Positions 1 through 7,937 are shown, counted from the stretch's first letter. The stretch: 64,000 bases of DNA from Paenibacillus xerothermodurans (GCF_002220865.2 NZ_NHRJ02000003.1:311244-375243), one strand, 5' to 3'. Notes: generated by a model not told the origin, from the letters alone. Program-made: numbers and translations.

Positions 1-549
1 CTTGCCACAGGCCTCCGCAAACGGGTGGGAGCCGACATTGGCTTGGTCAACGCCGGGCAATGCTTGGAAGGTCTGCAAGCGGGGCCGGTCACTGCCGGGC
101 GGCTGTTGGAGATATGTCCATCTCCGATCAACCCGTGCCGCATGCTGCTCACAGGGGCGCGGCTAAGACAGGCGCTGGAAGAGTCGCTCCTGCCGGAGTT
201 CATGGAAAAGCCCCTGTTTGGCTTTGGTTTTCGCGGCAAGGTGCTTGGCATGCTGAACGTCGACGGCCTGCGGATACAATATGATGCGGCTGCGCCGGAT
301 TATGCGAAAATACGTGAAATCCGGGTTGGTGACGAAGTGCTGCAGGAGGAAAAAGAGTACGTAGTCGCCACGATAGACATGTTTACGTTTGGCATCGGCT
401 ATCACTCCCTGTCGGAGGGCACTGAAGTTACATATTACCTGCCGGAATTTCTGCGGGATGTATTAAAAATGGAATTGCGGGATGCGCAAGCTGTGCGCGA
501 ATGTACTGTACCGCGCTGGCATCGCGTCAAATTGCAAAACGGACTGTGA
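1..549 (+). CDS. 5'-nucleotidase / metallophosphoesterase, C-terminal domain (partial)
   Basis: The reading frame is open from base 1, so the gene starts to the left of the window and only its last ~182 codons are seen. The protein matches the 5'-nucleotidase C-terminal (substrate-binding) domain, with the family pattern VNAGQCLEG, a TAGRLLEICPSPINP-like stretch and the ending TIDMFTFGIGYHSL. Proteins of this family remove phosphate from nucleotides or related esters; the metal-binding catalytic domain would lie upstream and is not visible. No phosphate-control signal can be judged because the promoter is outside the window. The stop codon lies inside the following hairpin. Family assignment is good; the substrate is unknown. 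Confidence 0.8.
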   Translation, partial: LATGLRKRVGADIGLVNAGQCLEGLQAGPVTAGRLLEICPSPINPCRMLLTGARLRQALEESLLPEFMEKPLFGFGFRGKVLGMLNVDGLRIQYDAAAPDYAKIREIRVGDEVLQEEKEYVVATIDMFTFGIGYHSLSEGTEVTYYLPEFLRDVLKMELRDAQAVRECTVPRWHRVKLQNGL

Positions 550-576
550 AGCCTAGCGCTCGGACAGTCCGTTTTT
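540..576. terminator. Bidirectional intrinsic terminator
   Basis: CGGACTGT (540-547) pairs with ACAGTCCG (564-571), followed by five T on the plus strand. On the minus strand the stem is followed by TTTTG. It ends both the 5'-nucleotidase gene and the convergent uppP gene; the nucleotidase stop codon lies within it. Confidence 0.85.
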
Positions 577-578
577 AT

Positions 579-1391
579 TTAAAACACAAAATAGAGGGCG
601 AACAAAGCAGCAACTGCAAAGCGGTAGTAAGCGAAAATTGAGAGACTCATTTTCTGCACAAGTTTAATAAAAGTGACAACTGCCAGCAGCGCGACAACGA
701 ACGCCACCGCAAACCCGACCGCAAAATGTCCTATTACCTCCGTCGTGAACATCTCATACGATTTCAACAGTGATAGCCCCGACGCGGCAAACATCAGCGG
801 CACAGCCATAATGAAGGTAAAATCCGCGGAAGCGGCACGGCTGACGCCGGTCAGCATGCCGCCGGCGATGGTGGCTCCGGAACGGGAGAAGCCTGGCCAT
901 ATGACGGACAAAATTTGATAAAGGCCGATATAAAAAGCTTGGCGGTAGCTGATCTCGTCGAGTTCCTTCGCCGTGATCGGGGTGGTGGATTTTTCAGCGA
1001 TGATGAGCACAATGCCGCCGATGACGAGGCTGAGCAGTACGGTTTTGGGATTAAACAGATACCTGTCGATGAAATCGTTCAACAGAAGGCCGACTACGCC
1101 CGCCGGCAAAATACCGATACATATATGAATTAGATTAAGCTGCCTCTGGCCGACGCGGTTCGGGTCTTTGTGCAAACCGAACAGGCGGAGCAGCCTTTTC
1201 CAATACAATACCACTATCGCCATAATCGCTCCCAACTGAATGACGACTAAAAAAACCTTCAGCATAGCGTCTTCCTCGGGAATACCTAGCAGCGCTTGCG
1301 TGAGTATCATATGACCTGTCGAGGACACGGGCAAAAATTCGGTCAAACCTTCCACGACACCGATGATAACAGCAGCGATGTAATCCAACAT
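579..1391 (-). CDS. uppP: Undecaprenyl-diphosphatase (UppP/BacA)
   Basis: A 270-residue polytopic membrane protein of the usual family length. It carries both signature segments of UppP: EFLPVSSTGH near residues 18-27 and PGFSRSGATI near residue 165. The enzyme dephosphorylates undecaprenyl pyrophosphate at the outer face of the membrane, recycling the lipid carrier for peptidoglycan and wall polymers, and over-expression confers bacitracin tolerance in related species. The ATG is preceded by an AGGAGG Shine-Dalgarno at a normal distance. The gene stands alone, facing the nucleotidase gene, and ends at the shared terminator. The assignment is firm from motifs; whether it is the vegetative or a sporulation copy cannot be told. 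Confidence 0.95.
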   Translation of the reverse strand: MLDYIAAVIIGVVEGLTEFLPVSSTGHMILTQALLGIPEEDAMLKVFLVVIQLGAIMAIVVLYWKRLLRLFGLHKDPNRVGQRQLNLIHICIGILPAGVVGLLLNDFIDRYLFNPKTVLLSLVIGGIVLIIAEKSTTPITAKELDEISYRQAFYIGLYQILSVIWPGFSRSGATIAGGMLTGVSRAASADFTFIMAVPLMFAASGLSLLKSYEMFTTEVIGHFAVGFAVAFVVALLAVVTFIKLVQKMSLSIFAYYRFAVAALFALYFVF

Positions 1392-1635
1392 AACGGCCTC
1401 CTAACGCAGCACCTTCGCCTGGGGCGAGCATATCTACCGCGGCGCCGGCACAGCCGGTTTGTCCCATACTTATGCGAGTTGGAGCTGAATTATGAATGAG
1501 TGCCATGCCGGTGCTGCACAGTATCAGGCGTCGTTTTTTCGCATGGGAGCGTGACTTTCTTTCCTTTTCATTTTTATGCGTCATAGGCTACAATAGGTGG
1601 TAAAAATACTTCATGAGTCAGGTGTGAAAGTTCAT

Positions 1636-2760
1636 ATGATAGATAAAGTAAACCCGGTGGTAGCACCGATAACCCCCCACAACGACCCCTGGGACCCGAT
1701 CCGCTCGCTGCGAAGGCACGGCAAGCACGTACTGACCAGTGTTGAGCTGACTGTGACCAATTTGTGCAACATGCGCTGTGAGCACTGTGCGGTCGGCGAA
1801 TCGTTAACTATGACAGAAGGCCCCCGGATTCCGGTTGCAGACGTACTGCGCCGTCTGGATGAGGTGGAGCATCTCGAAACGATCAGTATCACCGGCGGAG
1901 AGCCGAGCTTACATGCCGGTACGGTCAGGGATTACATAATACCGGTGCTGAAATATGCTAGAAGCCGCGGCGTTAGATCTCAGATTAATTCTAATCTCAC
2001 GCTGGATCTCGACCGATATGAAATGTTGGCTCCGTATCTGGATGTCATGCATATTTCATTCAACTACACGTCCGCGGAGGATTTGCACGCGGTAGGCTTT
2101 GTTCGTGCTAACCATACTGCGGGATATCATGCGGCTGCCACATTGTATGAACGCATGGTCAAGAACACGGAGGCGCTTAGCCGCGGGGGAATGTTCGTGT
2201 CGGCTGAGTCGATGGTCAATTATCGCACTCATGAGAAGCTGGCCGATATCCACCGGTTGATTGCCCAGATGGGCTGTCAGCGCCACGAGGTGCACCCCAT
2301 GTATCCGAGTTCGTTTGCTTCAGGCTTGCCTATGCTGACGGTGGAACAGTTCCGGACAGCCATTGATAAGCTGTTGGACGCACGGGACCCGGACCTCTGG
2401 ATGCTGTTCGGTACACTACCATTCTACTCGTGCAGCTCGGTGGAAGAGGATCAGCGTATACTCAAGCGGCTTCGCACGGCTCCTAATGTGACGGTACGGA
2501 ATGATCCGGATGGCCGCAATCGGCTTAACGTGAATTTGTTCACAGGAGATGTGTTTGTGACCGATTTCTCAGATGTTCCGGCATTGGGCAACATGCATCG
2601 GGACACGCTGGAGCAGGTGTTCGAACGATGGAAGCAGCATCCTCTGCAAAAGTCGGTGGACTGTTATTGTCCGGCGGCTCAATGCTGCGGACCAAATCTT
2701 TTGGTCGTGGACTCATACTACAAAGAAGTCGATTTTACCTCGTGCAAAGCGGTTGTGTAG
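1636..2760 (+). CDS. yfkAB: Radical SAM / CxCxxxxC-motif protein, YfkAB type
   Basis: The protein has a radical-SAM cluster motif CNMRCEHC (C-x3-C-x2-C), a TGGEPS segment, and near the C-terminus CYCPAAQC, the C-x-C-x4-C motif that defines the YfkAB subgroup and probably holds an auxiliary iron-sulfur cluster. The reaction and substrate of YfkAB are not known. ATG at 1636 is chosen because AGGTG lies about 11 bases upstream and family members begin just before the DPW stretch; GTG at 1597 in the same frame would add 13 residues and cannot be excluded. It is a single gene, with 131 bases to the next. Family call is strong, function unknown. Confidence 0.85.
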   Translation: MIDKVNPVVAPITPHNDPWDPIRSLRRHGKHVLTSVELTVTNLCNMRCEHCAVGESLTMTEGPRIPVADVLRRLDEVEHLETISITGGEPSLHAGTVRDYIIPVLKYARSRGVRSQINSNLTLDLDRYEMLAPYLDVMHISFNYTSAEDLHAVGFVRANHTAGYHAAATLYERMVKNTEALSRGGMFVSAESMVNYRTHEKLADIHRLIAQMGCQRHEVHPMYPSSFASGLPMLTVEQFRTAIDKLLDARDPDLWMLFGTLPFYSCSSVEEDQRILKRLRTAPNVTVRNDPDGRNRLNVNLFTGDVFVTDFSDVPALGNMHRDTLEQVFERWKQHPLQKSVDCYCPAAQCCGPNLLVVDSYYKEVDFTSCKAVV

Positions 2761-2891
2761 CCACAAATGCAATGATGTTAGGCTCTCCGAGAATGACGGG
2801 GCGGTGAAACTCCACTGCTTCGTTGCAGGGAAAGGCGAGTGGGTGAACTGGCGGAGCAGCCACAAAAAAAAGAGGGGAGGACTGCCATTTC

Positions 2892-3938
2892 ATGTCGCTC
2901 AGGACGGTTGTGTTTTGCGCGGTCGGCGTTCTGTTCATGTACGCGATGTTCACCACTGGGGCCCCGTTTTTGCTCGCCTTGGTGATCGCCATCTTTCTTG
3001 AACATCCGATACAGTGGTTAATGCAAGTCGGGCGTATGAGCCGACCGTTGGCGGCAACAGTAATTTGCACACTTTTCACAGCTGCCATGCTGGGGTTCTG
3101 TTACTTAATCGGTTTTAAAATTTTCTCGGAACTCATTCAATTTTGGAATAACGCACCTAATTATCTCAATGAATCGCAGCGCTTTTTTGAAAGCACGTCG
3201 GAGCGGACTCAAATTTTCTACAGCACGCTGCCATCCGGCATGTCACAGCAGCTGCAAGGTTTGGTGGAAACCGGCTACAGCACATTGTCAGAAAATATTA
3301 AGGGAATTGTCGCGGCGGTATCGACTTACTTTCTGGGCATAGCGAAACTGATCCCGAATTTACTGGTATTTTTTGTGGTTTTTGTGGTCGGTTTGTATTT
3401 GATCTCTCTCAGCCTTCCCGCACTGCATAACTCTTTTCTCAACTTGTTCGAAAACAAATCGCAATCCAAGATGATCAGCGTGCTGAATGATCTGCGCCGA
3501 GCTTTGCTCGGATTTTTGTTCGCTCAGGTTCTTCTCAGCTTTCTCACCTATGTAGTCACTTTAATCGGGCTGTTGCTGCTGCGCATCGATTATCCGCTCG
3601 CGATCGCGCTGCTGATAGTGATTGTCGACGTATTGCCTGTTCTGGGAACCAGTGCGGTACTCATCCCCTGGGCATTATATTGTATGCTGTCGGGAAACAT
3701 GTTCCTTGGCATTGGGCTGCTGATTCTGCTGGTGGTGATAATGCTGTTCCGCCGTTTGGTGGAGCCCAAAATTATCGGCAACGCAGTAGGCATTAATGCC
3801 CTGGCCGCTCTGATAAGTATGTACATAGGCTTCGAATGGATCGGGGTCATAGGTCTCTTCTTGGGTCCGGTGCTGATCATCGTGTATCAAGCTCTGCGCC
3901 GTGTAGGACTTCTTCAAATAAATATCAAGCTGGACTGA
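2892..3938 (+). CDS. ytvI: Sporulation membrane protein YtvI (AI-2E transporter family)
   Basis: A 348-residue protein with about seven or eight hydrophobic segments, two near the N-terminus and the rest in the last 200 residues, and the AI-2E-family segment RLVEPKIIGNAVGINALAAL near the C-terminus. Length and pattern fit YtvI, the member of this permease-like family made during sporulation in bacilli; its transported substrate, if any, is unknown. The ATG follows a GAGGGGAGG Shine-Dalgarno. In B. subtilis ytvI lies next to citZ-icd-mdh; here it is 33 kb from citZ and beside cotJ, so the order has changed. AI-2E family membership is certain, the YtvI subtype likely. Confidence 0.8.
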   Translation: MSLRTVVFCAVGVLFMYAMFTTGAPFLLALVIAIFLEHPIQWLMQVGRMSRPLAATVICTLFTAAMLGFCYLIGFKIFSELIQFWNNAPNYLNESQRFFESTSERTQIFYSTLPSGMSQQLQGLVETGYSTLSENIKGIVAAVSTYFLGIAKLIPNLLVFFVVFVVGLYLISLSLPALHNSFLNLFENKSQSKMISVLNDLRRALLGFLFAQVLLSFLTYVVTLIGLLLLRIDYPLAIALLIVIVDVLPVLGTSAVLIPWALYCMLSGNMFLGIGLLILLVVIMLFRRLVEPKIIGNAVGINALAALISMYIGFEWIGVIGLFLGPVLIIVYQALRRVGLLQINIKLD

Positions 3939-3967
3939 GGGTGAGCGCGCGAGCTTACCCTCTTTTG
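3937..3967 (+). terminator. Intrinsic terminator after ytvI
   Basis: GAGGGTGAGC pairs with GAGCTTACCCTC across a GCGC loop, with one wobble or bulge, and is followed by TTTTG. It sits immediately after the stop codon of the YtvI gene. Confidence 0.75.
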
Positions 3968-4129
3968 TCGTGGCATCATCGCACAACCGCCTGCAGCCGC
4001 TGCCATGCACAAAGCTGCGCCACGTTTCTTTGGCCGCTCGGACTTATGCCGCGGAGTTGCATCCACAATCGTCTAATCTTCACGCCTTTCGCAGGTTCAT
4101 TAAACTACAAATTTCACCACGTTGTCCGC

Positions 4130-4158
4130 TCATATTGGACGAGACGACACGATATACA
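4130..4158 (+). promoter_or_regulatory. Candidate sigma-E promoter of cotJABC
   Basis: TCATATT (4130-4136), 14 bases, then GATATACA (4151-4158) resembles the mother-cell sigma-E pattern (TCATATT / CATACACT; the -10 is a partial match). The ATG of cotJA is 39 bases further. cotJ of B. subtilis is known to be sigma-E dependent, which supports the reading; no start site has been measured here. Confidence 0.5.
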
Positions 4159-4196
4159 TAGTGGTAGTGTTTCACTCACAAGAAGGAGGTGCCAAC

Positions 4197-4406
4197 ATGT
4201 CCAAACCGTCCAATGAAAAAGTATGGTTTCCTTACATCAGCCCTTTCGATCCCTGCCCGCCGATGACTGTCAAAAAGTTCATCACGCCGCCCAATCTCTA
4301 CATTCAATTTCAACCGGCCAACCTGCCCCAATTTCCGCCACATGAAGCTTTGAAGTTAGGAACTCTGTGGCCTGCCTTGTACAGCCCATATGAACGGCAG
4401 CCCTAG
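4197..4406 (+). CDS. cotJA: Spore coat-associated protein CotJA
   Basis: A 69-residue Pro-rich protein (segments YISPFDPCPP, TPPNLYIQFQP, PPHEALKLGTLWPAL) typical of CotJA, a spore coat component that in B. subtilis depends on CotE and assembles with CotJC. The ATG at 4197 is set by a near-perfect AAGGAGGTG Shine-Dalgarno; the open frame extends further 5' but without a ribosome site. It is the first gene of a three-gene coat operon (22 bases to cotJB) and is preceded by a sigma-E-like promoter. It has no catalytic motifs. Identification rests on sequence pattern plus the cotJB-cotJC context and is secure. Confidence 0.92.
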   Translation: MSKPSNEKVWFPYISPFDPCPPMTVKKFITPPNLYIQFQPANLPQFPPHEALKLGTLWPALYSPYERQP

Positions 4407-4428
4407 CCCGAGAGAGGAGTGAGTTTGC

Positions 4429-4692
4429 GTGGAGAGAAAGATGCCTGAGCGTTATTACGCTTTGCTCCAGGAGCTGCAAACGGTCGAGTTCGTCTGTGTC
4501 GAACTGAATCTGTATCTCGACACACATCCGCACGATGTGCAAGCCATAGAGCAATACAACCAATTCGCACACAAATTGAAGGAGCTTAAGCATCGATTTG
4601 AGCTCGAGTTCGGGCCGCTGAAACACTTCGGACACAGCTATTCCCGCGCGCCATGGCAGTGGGTCGAAACTCCTTGGCCTTGGCAGGTCTGA
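4429..4692 (+). CDS. cotJB: Spore coat protein CotJB
   Basis: An 87-residue, mostly alpha-helical protein beginning with a GTG codon 7 bases after GAGAGGAG. The segment YYALLQELQTVEFVCVELNL followed by a D-T-H-P turn is characteristic of CotJB, a structural partner in the CotJ coat complex. The tail is rich in Trp and Pro (PWQWVETPWPWQV). It lies between cotJA (22-base gap) and cotJC (43-base gap) in one operon with no terminator between them, so it is presumably expressed in the mother cell with them. No enzymatic motif is present. Identification is strong from pattern and order. Confidence 0.92.
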   Translation: MERKMPERYYALLQELQTVEFVCVELNLYLDTHPHDVQAIEQYNQFAHKLKELKHRFELEFGPLKHFGHSYSRAPWQWVETPWPWQV

Positions 4693-4735
4693 TCTGGAAT
4701 CATTGGTTGCACACCGAAGGGAGAGGAGCAGAGGT

Positions 4736-5305
4736 ATGTGGATCTATGAAAAAAAGCTGCAGTACCCGGTACGGGTGAGCAAATGCGACCCCCGCATGGC
4801 AAAATTGTTGCTGGAACAGTATGGCGGGGCGGATGGCGAACTATCCGCCGCGCTGCGTTATTTGGATCAACGATACACAATTCCGGATAAGATCACCGGG
4901 CTGCTAAATGACATCGGCACTGAAGAATTGGCCCATCTCGAAATGATTGCCACGATGATTTACAAACTCACCAAGGACGCTACGGTGGAGCAGCTGCGGG
5001 CGGCGGGGTTAGACGAATACTACGCGGCACATGACCGTGCGCTGTATTACGTGAATTCCGTTGGAGTGCCTTGGGCGGCGCAGTATATCCAAGCGAAGGG
5101 AGATCCGATCGCTGATTTGTACGAAGATATCGCAGCTGAAGAGAAGGCCAGGGCTACATATCAATGGCTGATCGACCTTACGGATGATGTCGATCTCCAG
5201 GATGGACTGAAATTTTTGCGTGAACGTGAAGTCGTTCACTCGCTGCGCTTCAGGGAAGCGGTCGAGATACTAAAGTGTGAGCAGGACGCAAAAAAAGTAT
5301 TTTGA
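4736..5305 (+). CDS. cotJC: Spore coat protein CotJC (manganese catalase family)
   Basis: A 189-residue protein of the ferritin-like, manganese-catalase-related CotJC family. Helix segments with Glu and His ligand patterns are visible: EELAHLEMI near residue 60 and EEKARATYQWL near 130, with a His in EREVVHSLRF. CotJC is a coat protein that needs CotJA for assembly; members keep the di-manganese ligands, and catalase activity has been proposed. ATG at 4736 follows GGGAGAGGAG; an upstream in-frame GTG at 4703 has no ribosome site. It is the last gene of cotJABC and is followed by a hairpin. The call is secure; actual catalase activity is inference. Confidence 0.93.
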   Translation: MWIYEKKLQYPVRVSKCDPRMAKLLLEQYGGADGELSAALRYLDQRYTIPDKITGLLNDIGTEELAHLEMIATMIYKLTKDATVEQLRAAGLDEYYAAHDRALYYVNSVGVPWAAQYIQAKGDPIADLYEDIAAEEKARATYQWLIDLTDDVDLQDGLKFLREREVVHSLRFREAVEILKCEQDAKKVF

Positions 5306-5321
5306 AGATGCAGTTCTGTGG

Positions 5322-5360
5322 CAGCTGATGTCCGTCAGTAACGGGCGTCGGCTGTTTCTG
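5322..5360 (+). terminator. Probable terminator of cotJABC
   Basis: A 14-base stem, CAGCTGATGTCCGT against ACGGGCGTCGGCTG, pairs completely if three G-U pairs are allowed, with loop CAGTA and then TTTCT. The position just after cotJC fits an operon terminator, although the U-tract is short. Confidence 0.65.
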
Positions 5361-5382
5361 CTACCGCAGGAACATTGTGATT

Positions 5383-5640
5383 TTAAAAAGTCTTCCGGGA
5401 AAATAGAAAAGGACCATCTTGGGAGAAGGTCCTTCGTCTCACATGTATAACTGGCATCCGGCGATTAAGAAAACTTTTTCCAGCGGCTTTTATAATCTGT
5501 TTGTCGATTTTATTATGATCAGTTTCCGACTGTTCTAGGAGCGACATGAGCTTGTCGTACTTTTCTTTCGACAGTTTACCGTCCGAGAACGCCATTTTTG
5601 CCATCACTCGTGTAAATGGTATTTGCTCATAAGTGAACAT
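5383..5640 (-). CDS. Small hypothetical protein (85 aa)
   Basis: Not recognised. The frame gives a helical, charged N-terminal ~55 residues (VMAKMAFSDGKLSKEKYDKL, then a Gln/Asp/Lys-rich helix) and a basic tail. ATG at 5640 is chosen because AAGGGGAG sits 6-7 bases upstream; the ATG two codons earlier is too close to it. It follows the 44-aa frame ending at 5654 by 13 bases, so the two look like a small operon. The last ~15 codons overlap a minus-strand terminator hairpin (5401-5434), which is odd and could mean the true C-terminus was changed by a recent stop loss. It is probably real, function unknown. Confidence 0.5.
   Translation of the reverse strand: MFTYEQIPFTRVMAKMAFSDGKLSKEKYDKLMSLLEQSETDHNKIDKQIIKAAGKSFLNRRMPVIHVRRRTFSQDGPFLFSRKTF
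5401..5434 (-). terminator. Minus-strand terminator overlapping a CDS end
   Basis: Read on the minus strand, AGGACC, a 12-base loop, GGTCCT, then TTTTCTATTT. It would end the small two-gene transcript 5788-5383, and it overlaps the last codons of the second frame. Confidence 0.65.
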
Positions 5641-5653
5641 TGTCATCTCCCCT

Positions 5654-5788
5654 TTAAGTTATATTACCCAGCATCTTGAAAATCAAGATTGACAATAAGT
5701 CTTCATGCTGTAAGCCAACCAAAGCGCGATGATGCTCATCTGCTATCCCCTCGATGACCATGACATCACCGTCCCAATCATAAATCAT
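5654..5788 (-). CDS. Very small hypothetical protein (44 aa)
   Basis: A short frame beginning ATG at 5788 (residues MIYDWDGDVMVIEGIADEHH, then RALVGLQHEDLLSILIFKML) with good protein-like composition: acidic N-terminal half and amphipathic C-terminal half. Its own ribosome site is weak (AGGGTAAT about 12 bases upstream). The stop is 13 bases before the start of the next minus-strand small gene, whose Shine-Dalgarno fills the gap; that tight arrangement is the main evidence that it is coding. No family recognised. It could also be a leader peptide. Confidence 0.4.
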   Translation of the reverse strand: MIYDWDGDVMVIEGIADEHHRALVGLQHEDLLSILIFKMLGNIT

Positions 5789-5925
5789 GTTGGAAGGATT
5801 ACCCTACAACAGGCCCTCAGCCGCCCTTATTCTACCATGGGCTGAACATTATTGGAAGGGTTCACCTATAATGGGGGAAATGTCCTTACTAAATTTGCTA
5901 TAGTTTTGTCGGAAAATCGAAAATC

Positions 5926-6117
5926 GCCTTTGCCCGTGACAAATGCAGGAAAAAAGGGTTTCAAAACCTCATCCGCTTATGCTAACCTTCTAAAAAACAG
6001 GCCGAATCCAGTTCAGCACAAGAGCTGGTACGGGGGATTATTTCAATGGGGTGAATGTTCGAGTGTCTGCGAACTAGGGAAGCCTCTTCCCGAATCCGTC
6101 AACTAACCTCGAAGGCC
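5926..6117 (+). ncRNA. c-di-AMP riboswitch (ydaO/yuaA class)
   Basis: The conserved blocks of the ydaO-yuaA aptamer occur in order: CGCTTA (5974-5979) and AACCTTC, GGTACGGGGGAT (near 6027), GGGGTGAATG (near 6050), then AGGGAAGCCTCTTCCCGAA and TCCGTCAACTAACCTCGAAG, followed by GGC ending at 6116. GCCTT at 5926-5930 can pair with AAGGC at 6112-6116 as the closing stem. The class binds cyclic di-AMP and commonly controls cell-wall hydrolases, which is exactly the downstream gene. No terminator hairpin with a U-run is seen between the aptamer and the start codon; the Shine-Dalgarno begins directly after it, suggesting control of translation or of RNA stability. The 5' boundary is approximate. Confidence 0.93.
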
Positions 6118-6132
6118 GCAGGAGGAATTGCA

Positions 6133-7011
6133 TTGAACCGTTTTTACAGAAAGCTTTATTTATCATGCGCATTTTTCACGGCAGGATTGGTCGGTTTATC
6201 CCACACACAGGATGCCCAAGCTGCATCATCGGAAGCCAAGGTTCAAATTAACGACACACTGATTAACTTTCCGGACTCCCAGCCGTTTATCGACGACAAT
6301 AGCAGTATGCAGATCCCTATGCGAGTGCTGACAGAGCAGTTGGGATTCAAAGTCGATTGGGCCATGCTGGATGAACATACGGTAAAAGTCACGATTACGA
6401 AGGGCACACAGACCATCATGGTGCAAACTGGCGATAGCACCGCACAAATCAACGGCAATGCCGTAAAAATGGATTCGCCCGCTCAGTTCCTTGAAGGCCG
6501 AGTGTATCTTCCGCTCAGGTTTATCTCTGAAAAGCTGAATTACAGAATTCAATGGGATGCCAATAATCGTCTTGCCATTATCGACGCGGATGGCCAGTAT
6601 CATGCTCCAGCTTGGTATAAGCCTCAGCCCCAACCGCAACTACAGTCGCAAGCGAAACCAAGCGTCATTCAGAACGCGCACAAGTTTCTCGGAGTTCCAT
6701 ACAAATATGGTGGAAGCACCCCGTCCGGATTTGATTGCTCAGGATATGTCAATCATGTCTTTGCAATGAACGGGATCGACCTGCCAAGAACAACTGCGGC
6801 CATGTATGACCACGCGGGCACTCGCGTGACCGATTTACAAGAGGGGGATTTGGTGTTCTTTGCGGACGGAAAGAAAGCCTCACACGTAGGAATTTATATC
6901 GGCAACCAGAAATTTATCCATGCTGCCAACAAGTATGGAGTGTCAGTGTCTAGTTTGACCACCGGCTATTGGGGGCAAAGATATGTAGGCGCGAAACGTG
7001 TAACTGCTTAG
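6133..7011 (+). CDS. Copper amine oxidase-N / NlpC-P60 cell-wall hydrolase
   Basis: A 292-residue secreted protein. It has a signal peptide with a hydrophobic core and an AQAA cleavage region near residue 31, then a copper-amine-oxidase N-terminal-type repeat domain (residues ~38-155; segments INDTLINF, PMRVLTEQLGF, VYLPLRFISEKL), a Pro/Gln linker, and an NlpC/P60 domain from ~180. The P60 catalytic Cys is in FDCSGYV and the His in ASHVGIYIG. NlpC/P60 enzymes cut the D-Glu to meso-DAP (or equivalent) peptide bond of peptidoglycan. The TTG start at 6133 is fixed by AGGAGG just before it and directly follows the c-di-AMP riboswitch, so expression should respond to c-di-AMP. Function is well supported. 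Confidence 0.92.
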   Translation: MNRFYRKLYLSCAFFTAGLVGLSHTQDAQAASSEAKVQINDTLINFPDSQPFIDDNSSMQIPMRVLTEQLGFKVDWAMLDEHTVKVTITKGTQTIMVQTGDSTAQINGNAVKMDSPAQFLEGRVYLPLRFISEKLNYRIQWDANNRLAIIDADGQYHAPAWYKPQPQPQLQSQAKPSVIQNAHKFLGVPYKYGGSTPSGFDCSGYVNHVFAMNGIDLPRTTAAMYDHAGTRVTDLQEGDLVFFADGKKASHVGIYIGNQKFIHAANKYGVSVSSLTTGYWGQRYVGAKRVTA

Positions 7012-7063
7012 AAAGAAGCGTGCACCACAGACGCACTCTGGCACACCATAGGACAATTGCCCG

Positions 7064-7103
7064 GCGATCGTCCCCCTAGACGGGGGCGACCGCTATTTTT
7101 TTA
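7064..7103 (+). terminator. Intrinsic terminator after the NlpC/P60 gene
   Basis: GCGATCG-CCCCC pairs with GGGGGCGACCGC, with one bulged T and one mismatch, followed by TATTTTTTTA. Confidence 0.8.
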
Positions 7104-7239
7104 CTGCTTATGTGGAGTGCCACGTGCGGCTCATATGGTGAGCGCAGCCTACGCCAATGCTTGCGGCACAAGTTATTTGACATGCCACCGGATTCATGTT
7201 TGTATAGAACTTGACACGTAAACGTAGGAGGAATCGGCA

Positions 7240-7914
7240 TTGCTGCTAACTTTTGAAAAACCTGAAGCGATGATATTCGATTTGGACGGCACCTTATTTC
7301 AAACGGAGACACTGCTGTTACCGGCATATCATGCAACGTTCGATCAGCTGCGTGCCGAAGGAGCTTATAATGATGTGACCCCTCCGGAAAGCGTTATATT
7401 AGGCTCTCTGGGAATGCTCCTGGAACACATATGGAAGCAGGTAATGCCGAATTCGGTGGAAGCGGTGCACCGCCGTGCGGATGAGCTTCTGCTGGACTAT
7501 CAAATGAAAGGCTTGCAGAACGGCGAGGGTGAGCTTTATTCCGGTGTCCCCGAAACGTTGCGGCAGCTCCAGGAACTGGGCGTGCGTCTGTTCGTAGCCA
7601 GCAACGGTTTGGAGGGTTATGTCAAGCAGGTCGTGGCACACAAAGGGCTGGTATCTTTGTTTGAAGGTTTGTACAGTGCGGGGGAATATAAGACTCGCTC
7701 CAAGGTGGATCTCGTTCGTTTGCTGTTGGACCAACATGGCATCAAAAAAGCATGGATGGTAGGAGATCGATCTTCCGATGTAGAAGCGGGCCTGGAGAAC
7801 GGTTTAATCGTAATAGGCTGCGATTATGCCGGATTCCGCCAGGACGGGGAGCTGGAAGATGCGCATGTACGCATCAGCCGCTTCACCGATCTCATACAGC
7901 TAATCGCCGAATGA
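7240..7914 (+). CDS. HAD-family phosphatase
   Basis: A 224-residue soluble protein with the haloacid dehalogenase motifs in order: motif I DLDGTLFQTE near residue 14 (nucleophile and general-acid Asp), motif II with VASNGLEG near 120, a Lys in the YKTRSK region, and motif IV GDRSSDVEAG near 175. The helical cap between motif I and II places it with the phosphoglycolate-phosphatase/beta-phosphoglucomutase-like subfamily. TTG at 7240 follows GTAGGAGG at normal spacing and is taken as the start. It stands alone and converges on the YheC/YheD cluster with a shared terminator. The substrate cannot be predicted. Confidence 0.85.
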   Translation: MLLTFEKPEAMIFDLDGTLFQTETLLLPAYHATFDQLRAEGAYNDVTPPESVILGSLGMLLEHIWKQVMPNSVEAVHRRADELLLDYQMKGLQNGEGELYSGVPETLRQLQELGVRLFVASNGLEGYVKQVVAHKGLVSLFEGLYSAGEYKTRSKVDLVRLLLDQHGIKKAWMVGDRSSDVEAGLENGLIVIGCDYAGFRQDGELEDAHVRISRFTDLIQLIAE

Positions 7915-7937
7915 GGGGCTTATGCTGCAACAACAAA

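Noticed and set aside
1135-1584. 149-codon minus-strand frame overlapping the start of uppP
   Set aside because: It shares bases with the clearly identified uppP in another frame and has an Arg-rich, shadow-like product.
5852-6106. 84-codon plus-strand frame upstream of the NlpC/P60 gene
   Set aside because: It lies on the conserved c-di-AMP riboswitch, which fully explains the sequence, and it has no ribosome site.
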